A DNA stretch of 64,000 nt from NCBI GenBank assembly GCA_013407085.1, contig JACCGJ010015181.1:1-64000 (forward strand), in the 5' to 3' direction. The notes beneath the pieces were generated by a model. It was given only the letters and a program-made list of their open reading frames with translations, did not search any database and was not told where the DNA came from. The position numbers and the translations under genes are program-made. The stretch is from Atriophallophorus winterbourni (Eukaryota; Platyhelminthes; Trematoda; Plagiorchiida; Microphallidae). Numbering within the stretch: position 1 is the stretch's first letter; each line of letters opens with the position of its first letter. Below, one piece after another: positions 47,836 to 58,752 of this stretch.

Positions 47836-50751
47836 TCAGCACGTGTATTCAGGTGCAAGGTTGGGTTTGGTCAACATATACTTGTCAAGTTCAGCTTTGA
47901 ACATGTTCAGGCTTGTTGTGCAAATGATATGTGGGGGCAGGGAGTTCCATAGAAAACAGACTCTGACAGCAAAGAAAAACCTTCGACAATTTGATCTGGA
48001 GTGTGGAATAATTAACTTGTATCCATGCGATCTGCTACCACGTGCTTCTTGCCGATGAAACAGGTGTTCAAGTGGGTGATCCACTGTATGCAGAATGTTG
48101 AAAAGCAGGATCAAGTCACCCCTGAGACGACGGTACGAAAAGTCAAAGAGGTTTAGTGTTGCAATCCGCTCCTCGTATGGCCTGTTGTATAGCCCGGTCA
48201 CCAGTTTTGTAGCGCGGTGGTATACCCGTTGCAGCAAGGTCATGTCCTTTTGTAGCCATGGGGACCATGCTTGAACAGCATACTCCATTGTTGGTCTGAT
48301 ATAGGTGTTAATTATACGTGGGAGTATCTGCTTTGAGAAACGACCAAAGATCCTTCTGAGCAATGCTAAGATTTGGCAGGACTTTTTGTATACAACAGAA
48401 CACTGCCGTGAAGACTTCAGGTTACTGCTAATCCACACGCCCATGTATTTCTCTTCAGTAACCCATGAAAGTTGCTGAGATCCCAGAGAGTATGTAAATT
48501 CGAATGATTTACCGACGTTCAACATTTTACATTTTTGGATGTTGAATGGTAAGCAGTTCCGCAAGGACCAATTATGAAGTGCTTCGAGATCTTTTTGGAG
48601 AATTTGGCAATCTTCTATGGTGCGTATGCTAGTCCAGACTTTGATGTCATCCGAAAATAAAATGATTTTTCTGCGTACGGTTTCAGGTATATCATTCGCG
48701 TACACGAGGAACAGTATTGGCCCCAAGACTGAGCCTTGAGGTACGCCACTTGTAACTTCTACTGAGCTGGATAGTGCCCCATCAACTCTAACCCTTATAA
48801 CTCTACCAGTCAAGTAATCCTTTATCCAGGCCAATAGTCTGCCGCATACCCCGAGCTGCTCCAATTTTTGTAGCAGTATGCTGTGGTTAACACGATCAAA
48901 CGCTTTCGACATGTCCAAGTAACAAGCATGGATAGGGCATCCATCGTCCACGGCTCGAGTCCAATCATCAAGAGTTATGAGAAGATTGGTGAGACAGGAG
49001 TGTCTTGTCCTGAATCCGTGCTGTGCGATGGAAAGAAGCTTATTTTGTTCCAAGTGTTTGATAAGTTCGTCGGCCACAAGTCGTTCGAGAACTTTAGAGA
49101 CCACTGGCAACAACGTGACTGGTCTGTAGTTAGACACATCAGATCGGTTCCCTCCTTTGTATATCGGAGTGATTAGTCCACATTTCCAGTCATTAGCAAC
49201 CGTGCTACAACTCAAGGGCAGGTTGAAAAGGTCAGTGAGGGGTGAGAATAGAGCATGGGCGCATTGCTTTATGATGAATGGTGTTATTTCATCAGCACCC
49301 GGGGATTTCTTTGTATTTAACCCGCGTAGCTTTACCAGGACACTCTCGCGTTTCACAACGATGTCGTGTATTGTATTCTGCGACCTGGATGCAGGTATAT
49401 CGTAGGATACGCGCTCGTTAGTGTAGAACACTCTGGAGTAAAATTGAGCGAGTTCGTTAGCGGCTTCGAGAGCTGTGGATGTAGTTCCAGTCGTAGTAAG
49501 TAAAGCGGAAACACCTGGCTTTACCCTCGCCTTTCTGTTCACGATCTGGAAGAGGAGCTTCGGATTTCGTTCAATTTTATCCATCAGATTTATTTCATAC
49601 TTTTCTTTATCCTCCTGAACAAGTTTAGTAACTTTGTTTCTCAACAAACGGTAAGATTCCCAAGATTCAGGTGTTGAATGCAGTATGTGGCTTCTCGACG
49701 CACAGTTTCTCACCTTTATCCATTTCCGTGCTCGACTCCGGATCACGAATTTGAATCCTTTTTTCAGTTGTTTTGAAACAAATTTTGAGTGGAGTTCTAT
49801 TTTTCGGTTGATTTTCTGAAGTATCGATGACCAGCATTGTTGGACATCAGTGCTAATCGGTGCCCAGGCGGTGACTTCTTGAAGAGACATTGATAATGCA
49901 ACCGTATCGATTTTTCTTATCAACTTCTGAGCATCACTTGCTCTTATCGCTTCAGATATATAGTCGAAAACAATGACTACATGATCACTCTTTCCAAGAG
50001 GTGCTTCATAACGGATATCCTCGATGACAATTTCCTCGCTAGTCAAAACAAGATCGAGAATGGACGGTGTGTTTGTGCCTCTGAAGCGAGTGCTGCTTGA
50101 GATGTGGTTGAATAAAGGAATTTCGTTGAACATTTTGTAGAATAGATGATCAAGAGATTTCACCGGTGGAATCTCGCTTTTTAGTAAATTCGGGAGATTA
50201 AAGTCACCCATGATCAGGACGTTGTTTTGATATCTGGAAACAACCAGCTGAGTTTTCTCAATTAAACTAGCATTGTATGCTTCTTCTGCTGACGGTGGTC
50301 GGTAAATCACACCAACAACACAGTTTTCACCTGTTGCTAATTCAAGTGAACACCAAAGTGTATCTTCCAGTATCAAAACATTATCCGTGATTTCTCTGAA
50401 CGTGAGGTGTTGATCATAGTAAATAGCAACACCTTCTCCTCCACGATCCATTCGAGTACGATGAAAAAGAAACATGTTTGGAATGGAAAGTTCCTCCTCA
50501 ACTAATTGCTGATTGAACCAAGTTTCCGTTACGGCGATCAGGAGTGGTGAATATTTTTGACGAAGCTCGATTAGTTCGGGTAACTTATTTATCAAGCATT
50601 GTGCGTTGGTGTATAAACATTTGATGGTAGATCTTGACAAAAGTGTTGGATGATGAGTATTTGAGCAGGTAAGTTGAGTACGTGTCAAAGATGGTGGGCC
50701 TCGTGTTAATGGGTATATTACATCACCGACTCCGATAGAGTCGGTCGACAT
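47836..50751 (-). CDS. CR1 family B ORF2, intact endonuclease-reverse transcriptase (971 aa)
   Basis: One uninterrupted frame. Residues about 40-260 form an AP-like endonuclease: NAQCL (49-53), VTETWF (74-79), MGDFNLPN (181-188) and KSDHVVIVFDY (254-264). The RT covers about 480-760: KSPGADEITPF, NYRPVTLLPV (541-550), QHGFRTRHSCL, YLDMSKAFDRVN (611-622), SGVPQGSVLGPIL (668-680) and LFSDD (698-702). The catalytic box is FSDD rather than the usual FADD; both aspartates are kept. The C-terminal part (PYEERIATLNLFDFSYRR-like wording) is shared with all CR1 copies here. The protein would nick target DNA and prime reverse transcription of the element RNA. The start ATG lies inside the end of ORF1 (34-nt overlap). 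Length is normal for CR1 ORF2, so it may still be active if translated. Confidence 0.93.
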   Translation of the reverse strand: MSTDSIGVGDVIYPLTRGPPSLTRTQLTCSNTHHPTLLSRSTIKCLYTNAQCLINKLPELIELRQKYSPLLIAVTETWFNQQLVEEELSIPNMFLFHRTRMDRGGEGVAIYYDQHLTFREITDNVLILEDTLWCSLELATGENCVVGVIYRPPSAEEAYNASLIEKTQLVVSRYQNNVLIMGDFNLPNLLKSEIPPVKSLDHLFYKMFNEIPLFNHISSSTRFRGTNTPSILDLVLTSEEIVIEDIRYEAPLGKSDHVVIVFDYISEAIRASDAQKLIRKIDTVALSMSLQEVTAWAPISTDVQQCWSSILQKINRKIELHSKFVSKQLKKGFKFVIRSRARKWIKVRNCASRSHILHSTPESWESYRLLRNKVTKLVQEDKEKYEINLMDKIERNPKLLFQIVNRKARVKPGVSALLTTTGTTSTALEAANELAQFYSRVFYTNERVSYDIPASRSQNTIHDIVVKRESVLVKLRGLNTKKSPGADEITPFIIKQCAHALFSPLTDLFNLPLSCSTVANDWKCGLITPIYKGGNRSDVSNYRPVTLLPVVSKVLERLVADELIKHLEQNKLLSIAQHGFRTRHSCLTNLLITLDDWTRAVDDGCPIHACYLDMSKAFDRVNHSILLQKLEQLGVCGRLLAWIKDYLTGRVIRVRVDGALSSSVEVTSGVPQGSVLGPILFLVYANDIPETVRRKIILFSDDIKVWTSIRTIEDCQILQKDLEALHNWSLRNCLPFNIQKCKMLNVGKSFEFTYSLGSQQLSWVTEEKYMGVWISSNLKSSRQCSVVYKKSCQILALLRRIFGRFSKQILPRIINTYIRPTMEYAVQAWSPWLQKDMTLLQRVYHRATKLVTGLYNRPYEERIATLNLFDFSYRRLRGDLILLFNILHTVDHPLEHLFHRQEARGSRSHGYKLIIPHSRSNCRRFFFAVRVCFLWNSLPPHIICTTSLNMFKAELDKYMLTKPNLAPEYTC

Positions 50752-51960
50752 CCGCTTTTTTTAGCAGGAGTCCCGGCATCACTGTGCTCAGTACCAACGG
50801 GTCCGGAAACTTCCACGATGGAGCAGGTTTTCAGGTGCTTACTGACAATTTTGATCTCTCGTGGAACTTTGTATCGATAATGTTTCCAGTTGTTAAGCAC
50901 GGTGTTCACCACAGTGGTGGTCAAGGGTGTCAGTTTAAGGGGACGTGGACCATTACCTTCGTAATTCGATGACTTAGGGATTAGGAACGTATCGATTACC
51001 GTTACATTGGTGGTTTGGATAGCATTACTGATAAATCTCAACTGTTGTAGGTCGTGGTTGGATTTACACTTCGTATCTGTATCTGAACTGGTGGCATCTT
51101 CTGGGACATTTAAGAGAAGAAGGGTGCGCTTGTTACGATCGTTTGCTTTATTTGGGTTACCTTGCGGTAGCGATTTTGCCCGTTCCGACCATGGCACATC
51201 AACAAATACACGAGATGTATTTTGCATGTCGTCTCGTAGCAAGTATGTCGACAGAAGTACATCTTCGAAATCCTTCTAATTTTGCACTACTACCTTGAGC
51301 AACCGCGGCTTATCTTGGTGTAGCGCTTTGGGAGGACGACTCAAGCGAATCAACGAAACCGGGTGGATCGCTTTGAGATTCATGCGAGTGCACAGTTTCC
51401 ACCATTCAGTCAAATCATTCTGATGTCTATTCGAAAATAACGTCTCAGTCGACTCTGGCACGTTGGTGCAGATGACACTAAGATAAATTCCTTTTGAGGC
51501 AACTTTCGCTAATGGGGCCTTCGATGTGAACGTTTTCGGATTTAAGACGCTTTTAACACTTTGCTGGGTGCTGTGCTGCAACAATTCAACCTTTTCAATA
51601 GATTGGTTTGGTGGTAAAGTTGAGTATGATGGATTGTCTACCGGCTCTTCGGCAGTAACGACGGGTAACGACGGTGTCTTTATGACGTTTATTATCAGTT
51701 TATTTAGTTTTTGTATACTAGATTCCATGCCATTTAAACGCGTCTCAATATCATATTCAGGGGTTTCCGCCGTCGAGGCTGACGGTGTTGATTTGGCCTT
51801 GCAAAGCAGACAAACATAACAGACACCAGTACAATCATCTCCATTAATAATCGATACTAAATCCGGTCAGCGATTTGTCACATTTAGCATGCACTTTCAA
51901 CAAACAGGCAGAACACGTGACAGACCTCGCCTTAGGACTTACCGACTTTGGGCAAACCGT
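50718..51960 (-). pseudogene. CR1 family B ORF1, broken
   Basis: Pieces in order on the minus strand: a PHD-like cysteine cluster (about 51960-51800: TCSACLLKVHAKC, then VCYVCLLC), the frame 51728-51276 (SVICTNVPESTETLF, NDLTEWWKLCTRM, RPPKALHQDKPRLL) and 51242-50718 (VDVPWSERAKS, LLLLNVPEDA, SGCRPTLSESVM end). A small deletion at about 51862, compared with the B2 copy at 26980, shifts the frame inside the finger. An in-frame TAG lies at 51276-51278, where family A has Glu. The protein is probably an RNA-binding ORF1p; here it cannot be made in full. Confidence 0.8.
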
Positions 51961-52079
51961 GCACATGCATCCCGGTGCGCTTTGTATCCTTTTCGGGGGT
52001 CATCCGGTCAGGGTTGTGTGCAGTACTGTTCAGATGTGTGTGCACAGGCAGTGGTTCTGTCGAGCGATCGATGATGAAT

Positions 52080-52451
52080 ATGGTGAGCGCGACGAAAAGC
52101 GTTGATCACTAATAAGAGCAAAGTCAGAATTGATTCCGGCGATGCGCTTCGGTAGTTGCTCTCACGGCGTTGAATATATAACCAGTCGACGGCGAAGAAT
52201 AAGATCTTTCCGATGACGTTAATCCCTTTGAGGACTTGGAGCGTATAAACAGAGTTGCACGCGTAGATCCAATATGGGAAAATCACGATGAATCCGAATT
52301 TCCTCGTATTATCGAATACCGCTACGAGAGTGGTATATCCAGAAAGCTGAATTCGAGAGGAGTCCAACAAGGTATAATATGTTCACGTACGTGTAAGCGT
52401 AAGAACAGTATATCCTGATTAACAGGAGCTCAAAATAATGCGACCGCACGG
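52080..52451 (-). promoter_or_regulatory. CR1 family B 5' untranslated region
   Basis: The sequence between the start of ORF1 and the element end. It is shared with the B2 element at about 27200-27576. Non-LTR elements carry an internal promoter in this region; no individual motif can be assigned by eye. Confidence 0.45.
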
Positions 52452-52690
52452 CACTATATGCAGAATGTTGAACAGCAGAATCAAATCACCCCTTACACGA
52501 CGCCACGGAAAGTAAAACAGATTCAGATGGCCTGTTGTTTAGTCCGGTCACCAGTTTTGTAGCGCGGTGTTATACACATTGCACCAAGGTCATGTCCTTT
52601 TTTAACCGTCTGGACCCTGCTTAAACAGCGTACTTCATTGTTGGCTTGATGAACCACACAACACTGCTGTGATGACTTCAAGTTACTGCT
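52452..52690 (-). mobile_element. CR1 3' end fragment, right half
   Basis: Continuation of 47397-47709 after the family B insertion, matching about 14118-14350. It contains broken C-terminal ORF2 sequence. Confidence 0.75.
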
Positions 52691-52699
52691 AATCGTAGC

Positions 52700-54340
52700 A
52701 CAATCGTTGGCGAATAATTATCTGGTAACTTCGAAACTAAATGCGTGGCATCACCGTAAATATTTTAACCATGAAGATTCATACAGAAACTCCAGATCTA
52801 GGAATCAATATTTTTCAATCCATAACCGATGGCTAACAACTTTCCAGAGGAGTACGCCACACATTATGCTATAGTGCGTTTCGTAAATTTCGGTATCAAG
52901 ATCAACCCTAATTATTGCATTTTTGGTACAGTCTCTCTGGATGCTCTCTGTAATCGCCTCACACAAAGTGGTATTCCACATTTTCCTGAAAAATTCCAGG
53001 CGATATCCGACTTTCCTATCCCAACATCGGTATCCTAGTTGCGCCGTTTTATCAGTATGATCAATTTTTACTGCCGTTTCATCCAAATATCTCGAAATAC
53101 TATCAAAATTTACATCCATTTTAGGCATCCGAACAGTCAAGATACTCAGTGCATCTTGACCTCGTCGGGCCTATGCCATCATCGAACGGATATTCATTCG
53201 TCCTAACGGCGATTAATCGCTTTACTCGTTGGTCGATTTCTGTTCTGATCAAAGACATGTTTGGCGACAGTAGCACGCGACTTAGTCGAACACTGGATCA
53301 CCAATTTTGGCACGCAATCTGTCATCAAAACCTACCGTGGTGCTTAATTTCAATCGAAATTGTTCCGAGGTTTCAAAGTTATTAAAAGTTTTAATGGTCC
53401 AAAAAGTAAATACTTTACAGTAACCACAGATTAAAAATATAGGGAATTCATAAAAACAACACAAATGTTTTATACACAAGGAAAGTCAGCACTTGTATTC
53501 AGGTGCAAGGTTGGGTTTAGTCAACATATACTTGTCAAGTTCAGCCTTGAACATGTCCAGGCTTGTTGCGCAAATGATATGTGGGGGCAGGGAGTTCCAT
53601 AGAAAACAGACTCTGACAGCAAAGAAAAACCTTCGACAATTTGATCTGGAGTGTGGAATAATTAACTTGTATCCTTGCGATCTGCTACCACGTGCTTCTT
53701 GCCGATGAAACAGGTGTTCCAGTGGGTGATTCACTGTATGCAGAATATTGAAAAGCAGGATCAAGTCGCCCATTGGCTGTCAGCACATCCAAACCACCGC
53801 CTACCACCACAATGAATTGGCCGAACACTTCCACGGGCAACACAAAGCCTGCTTAGCTTGTCAGCCCGATCATAATAGATGGGCTGAGAATTTACCACTT
53901 GTTTTCTTGGAATTCGTGCTACTATCAATGAGGGCATGCAGTGCATAGCCGCAGCGTTAATTTTCGAAACTAAGTTGTGTCTTCCCGGTGAACTCGTTGC
54001 ACCTAGACAGTCATTACCTTGTATGTTGGATAACATTATCCGATTGCGACCGTTCATATCCAAATCGGATTTTACGCCTCCTGGTCAGCGCAATATCCAT
54101 CAACAGAAATCACATCATTTCGATACGTATGATTTTGGTATTGTGCGACGTGATTGCTCGTAAACCACTTCAACCATCCTATCAAGACCAAACAGTGTTA
54201 TTGAGCCTAAACTCAAGTTCTTCGGTTTGGATATGAAAGGTCGACGTGACACGGTTTCTATTGATCGTCTTAAACCAACTTCGTTGAGTTTAAGCCGCCA
54301 ACTCCAGCAAGGGTCATTACTCCTCAATCACACCCGCCGC
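52700..54340 (+). pseudogene. Ty3/Gypsy remnant (CsRn1-like), second copy, interrupted by a CR1 fragment
   Basis: Collinear with 14480-15620. RT end 52829-53038 (FGIKINPNYC, FPIPTS), integrase core from 53149 (HLDLVGPMPSSNGYSFVLTA), then from about 53769 AYHHNELAEHFHGQ, WAENLPLVFLE and LCLPGEL. The same RT-integrase fusion is present, so that deletion predates the block duplication. At 53375-53768 a CR1 3' fragment is inserted that copy 1 lacks. The catalytic Glu is kept but stops and shifts break the frame. Confidence 0.8.
53375..53768 (-). mobile_element. 5'-truncated CR1 family B insertion of about 390 bp
   Basis: The 3' tail (CAAAGTTATTAAAAGTTTTAATGG) and a C-terminal frame (53773-53486) nearly identical to the end of the ORF2 at 47836. 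Copy 1 of the host Gypsy remnant is uninterrupted at the same point (about 15043). The target lost about 13 bp and a small filler appears on the right, with no clear target duplication. Confidence 0.85.
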
Positions 54341-54344
54341 GTAA

Positions 54345-56680
54345 TACTCAAAATCACAAAATCACAATAGGCACTTACGATCGAGCTTAATTGAAGCTTC
54401 ATCGATGGTTCATTCACTGTCTATAACACTAAACGCACGAACTATTTGGTTCTCTTTGATCTCGTTAGGTAGAGACAGTACGATCAGGATTCCGGAAACT
54501 TGGACCGACCTATACAAACTAACATGAATCGTGAGCCATGCTTTTTATATACTCTACTCGTTATATAACATGATTTTCCACATTTTTTGTGAATATTCAC
54601 GTTTCAATGAATACATGAATCTCTCAACTATTAAATTTATTCTATGAATGCGATGACAAATTAGGTAAGGTATTTCTGGTTTTGGATTTGTCGATTATCA
54701 AAACACTTTTAATTTCGTCGATATAATCACGGATGAACATCACAAGCGCAAGGTGGTTTTATGCTCCATAGCATTTTGAAGGAATAAGCAGTCCGACTCG
54801 CGAGAGAACAATTTCTTTCGCAACGGCCGATAGGGACACGCAGTATTCGGACTATCAATCTGAGTTGCACGCTGATGGCGTGATTTTTGATCAGTAGGCA
54901 AGAGGTTGGTATCTTCAATTCACAATGCAGGAGGACCGAATCGACTATACTTCATTCGCAACTTTGCTTGCGAATTTCAATGAAAAAGTTCTTATGATGA
55001 ACGTGAAAAAAGTAAAATCTCTATAAACGTTCTTCTTTGATATCGACAAATTGGAAATTCTCAAGTGGTTTTGATCAGAATTTGTTGTTTATGTTCCAGA
55101 AATCTCATTTTCAACAAAGATTTTATCGCCTGACATTATCATATTCTTTTTAAACCCTTTTGCTCATTAGGACTTTAATATTCTGCGCATTAGTAATTTT
55201 ATTTTGTTTTGACTGGTGTACGGATATTTGTATGTACTCGAGTTGGTTTTTGACATTGAACCGAATTTGTACCCGGTTGAACCCATTAATTGAACTGTTT
55301 TCGGTTTTCTGATTGCCTCAATTCAATACCACATTTATTGGCAAACCTTGGTTCAGTTCTGATTTACTTCTGGTTTTTGCTCACCACCTAACTTGTGAAC
55401 GTTTCTTAAATATCATTCAACGTGAATAGAACTTGATTATACCGTGCTCAATAGCCGTACTGTAAATAAACTCAAAATTAGTGCCAAATAAGGTAATCCA
55501 CGGAGTTCCTCAAAACGTGTTGATTCGAATGAATTATCGTGAAAACAGCGCTAATAGGGAAATTCCGAGAAATAGAGATAGTGTTCCAATCATGTTTATT
55601 TTACAAAACACAGAAGCGGTAGATTTCACGGTTCACCGCTATCAACCTCAGTTGAAAGTGTCTGGCGTTCCGCGAATAGCGATTTACTTAGCGCGTAGCG
55701 ATTGAACGGCCAAGCTCTGCGATTTAGCTTAAAAAACGTAAAAGAAAATTTGATTAGAATTCGTTATATTATATCTTCGGTTTGCATTCTAGCTAATTTG
55801 TTTTAAAATTGCAATCAACCATTTATCAGACCACGCGATTTAATTCCTTTCCATCTTAATCAAATCACTGGTAACTGAGACTAAAGACTGCATCCTAAGT
55901 TAACATAGTTTTCTAATGATTTCAGCTAAGGAAGGTAAATTACTTTAGACTCGACGCAATTTCTCTTCTTATATTTTAACTGGTCATTATAGCTAGAACC
56001 AAATCATGTTTCTTTAAAACATGTCTGCTCCTAAAATATACACACACATATATTAGCCACATTATTAAATATGTTTTATGAGTCGAAACAAGAATTCGGT
56101 TAACATTCTGCAATATAAGCTCACCTTGTTATGCATCCTTTTTGTGGTAATCTTCGGACATGTCAGCACTGCAAGAAGCAAATAAATTAAACTTCGATCT
56201 ACGAGCATGCATATTCGTAAACAACGTATATTAATTAAAATTCTTCATGATAATTGCGAAATGGGGATCAGTTTGTGGGTATTTCCCGTAGAAAGCAACT
56301 GATCTAAGCAAGTTTCCTATATGCAATATTACACATGCTGCTGGAAATATGCACCGACTCCATCTCCATGTGTTTACTAAAAAATTGAATGTTCAAACGA
56401 ATAAATAATGCAACAATCCCTGCCACGAGTTGCAGTAATTTTTGAACGTTTCCATTGCGATATTTATGATCCAGAGAACCGACATGGAACTCTTCAAATA
56501 AATGATCAGTTTTTGCAGCATTTAGAGCCACTCTACATGAACAACAAAACTGTTTACTTCACACTGGCTTTCATCTTGTAAAGGCAGTGAAAATAGTTTC
56601 AGTGATGTTTCAAAGAACGTTCTAAAAATGATTGCTGTATTTCAACATCATGACTCACACTTTTTAAAAGTATCATACAT
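54345..56680. other. No gene seen; partial copies of known repeats
   Basis: 54345-54970 copies 15625-16245, and 54975-55235 copies 16765-17020. About 55120-55420 is a diverged copy of the repeat inserted at 57715-58109. From 55430 to 56680 I see only short open frames without support. Confidence 0.5.
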
Positions 56681-56687
56681 GACAAAC

Positions 56688-56911
56688 AAGTATCGCTTGT
56701 ATGCCACTGTTGGATAAGGCTGGTACGATCAACCTGGTCACTCATATGTGTCCAATCACATTGTAAATATGGTTAAACACATAACCATGCAAAAATGTTT
56801 ATTTGCAGATATTTCCATCACACACACACACCATTATACGTGTTTGGACACATGTGATTGAACAGGTTGGTCGTACCAGGCTTATCCAACAGTGGTATAC
56901 AAGCGCTACTT
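56688..56911. repeat. Large inverted repeat (68-bp arms, 88-bp loop)
   Basis: The arms 56688-56755 and 56844-56911 are reverse complements with only a few mismatches. The right arm is the normal start of the dispersed hammerhead repeat (compare 21560-21610 GTTGGTCGTATCAAACTTTC), so the left arm is an inverted second copy. The loop contains a short CA run. Confidence 0.85.
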
Positions 56912-56963
56912 AATTACCATTCTTCTGCTGTTTCAAGCGCATGCGGATCCGGATCATTACTGT

Positions 56964-57004
56964 CCTTACCTGACGTGTGCAAACAGCACAAAACAGATAT
57001 TTGG
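56964..57004 (+). ncRNA. Degenerate hammerhead-like motif beside the inverted repeat
   Basis: CCUUAC, CUGACGU (core A9 to U), a perfect GUGC-AAACA-GCAC helix II, then AAAAC (G12 to A) and a diverged helix III. Two core changes; inactive by expectation. Its helix II is identical to the consensus of the family. Confidence 0.5.
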
Positions 57005-57136
57005 GTGTGCGGTGGAAATAACTAAAAATGAGCATTTTGGTTTAGGATAAACAACGTAAGAAATGTGGATTTTTTTCCAAATTACACAAGCTCCTAACAA
57101 TTTATCTCTCTCTATATATACATTAAAATTATAAAA

Positions 57137-58708
57137 TTATGACATACAATCTCTGATTTTGTTGCAATTGTCCAAATACGGAATCCCGCTTTTGCAGTGA
57201 AAAGTATCACCTTTCGCCACGCAATCATTTTTGCCCATTTTGCACAACTGAATACTGTGGTATGCAGCCATTTCGCATCGGTTCACATCGCAGTAGCTGG
57301 TCGGTTCTAGATTTTCTTTGATCTAAAATATGATGCATAATTTGTATTCGTATGCAATCAGTCCAAACACGCTTAGGTGGTAGTTAGCAGATGTTTCTAG
57401 TCACACAATTCAGAGATTTTATCCTTTGTTTCAAACTAGCTCATTTTGAATGGAGTAAATTGTACTAGCGAGATGTGACGAGTCAGGAGCTAACAAATTA
57501 TCTTGTGGTAGTCATCCTTCAGCCATATCGCATGGCTGTTAAGCGCTACATGTTCCGATCGCAAACAATCGAGTATACGGATTACGAATGTAGTGCATGC
57601 AAAGGTATCTGCAATCGAGAAATGCTGTGTAGCATCACACATTGAACAATATGCAAATAGATTAGGTCGGTCGAACATGTCCAACGTGCCGAATCTTAAA
57701 ACGGATCCAGTTAGTGTTGTTTCTTTCTGTTCCGTCAATATCGCCTTCCACACTGTTTCTCTGACCTGTCATTATCCTATTGCTTTACGGACCCTTTTGC
57801 TTATTTTGACCCTGATTTAATGCGCACAATTTGTCGTAATCTCGATTGCGTGGGACGGTCGGACATTTGAACTTGATTTGATTTGGACTCGTGTACTTAA
57901 CTTGGTACATACACGATATTGTTTTTGACATTGACCCGGATCTAACCCGGTTAACCCAATAATTGAGGTATGTTTTTCAGTTATTTTGATTGCCTCAATA
58001 TAGTACCGCTTTTATTGACAAATCCCATTTGGTTCTGAAATAACTGGGATTTTGCTCGTGACTCCATATTGGGGAATATCCTTGATGCTCAATAAGAATC
58101 AATAGTTAGAGGTAAATCACTTGAAAAGTCTGATCGAAATAATAACTTGGATAGAACCACTGAGGATGTTCTTTCTGATTGAAGGATTCATCTATAAAAG
58201 TCAGGCATGTGTGCTAATTTCATTCATTCATTCGTTCTCATTTATGATGCAGGGAATTGTCACTTGTGGTAACGTGCCGAAAATTATCTCAGGGTATATG
58301 TGCACAGCCAATTAAAATTACTTTTTCTCTGCGTAGTGTTAACAAGGACGCCACTCGAACGAGATTTTATCATTATAAACTGATCGCTGATGAATTAACC
58401 GAAACAGTGGGTACACATACTCACGATATACGAAATTGTAACCGCAAAATCGTAAAAACATCACGGATAAATCTCATAACCTTCTCATGTAAATAAAACA
58501 GGAGTTTAGAAAAAGGCTAAATATTTAAGGCCAGCAATATCATCTCTTCCATTTCATTGAATGAAACATACCGTAGAGGGGCATATCCAATATGGGATCT
58601 CTGGAATTATAAATGATAATTGTGTAAGTTGACCACATCTTATCACATATTTCTAACTCTGAATAATCAACATAATAAAATCCCAAAATCACTGTACTGT
58701 CAATGGAA

Positions 58709-58752
<44 letters not shown>

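Larger units (their letters stand above)
47710..52451 (-). mobile_element. CR1 family B, full-length element (about 4.74 kb)
   Basis: Both ends are fixed by comparison with the uninterrupted copy of the same site near 14120. The left flank ends GTGATCCAC and the right flank begins CAC-TATATG, while copy 1 reads GTGATCCACTATATG. The possible target duplication is therefore at most 3 bp (CAC), as expected for CR1. The 3' end has three ATTCAAAGTA units followed by TTTTAATGGTCC and AAAAAGT. The 5' end is GCCGTGCGGTCGCAT read on the element strand. Inside are ORF1 (broken) and an intact ORF2. It is the youngest-looking element in the window. Confidence 0.92.
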
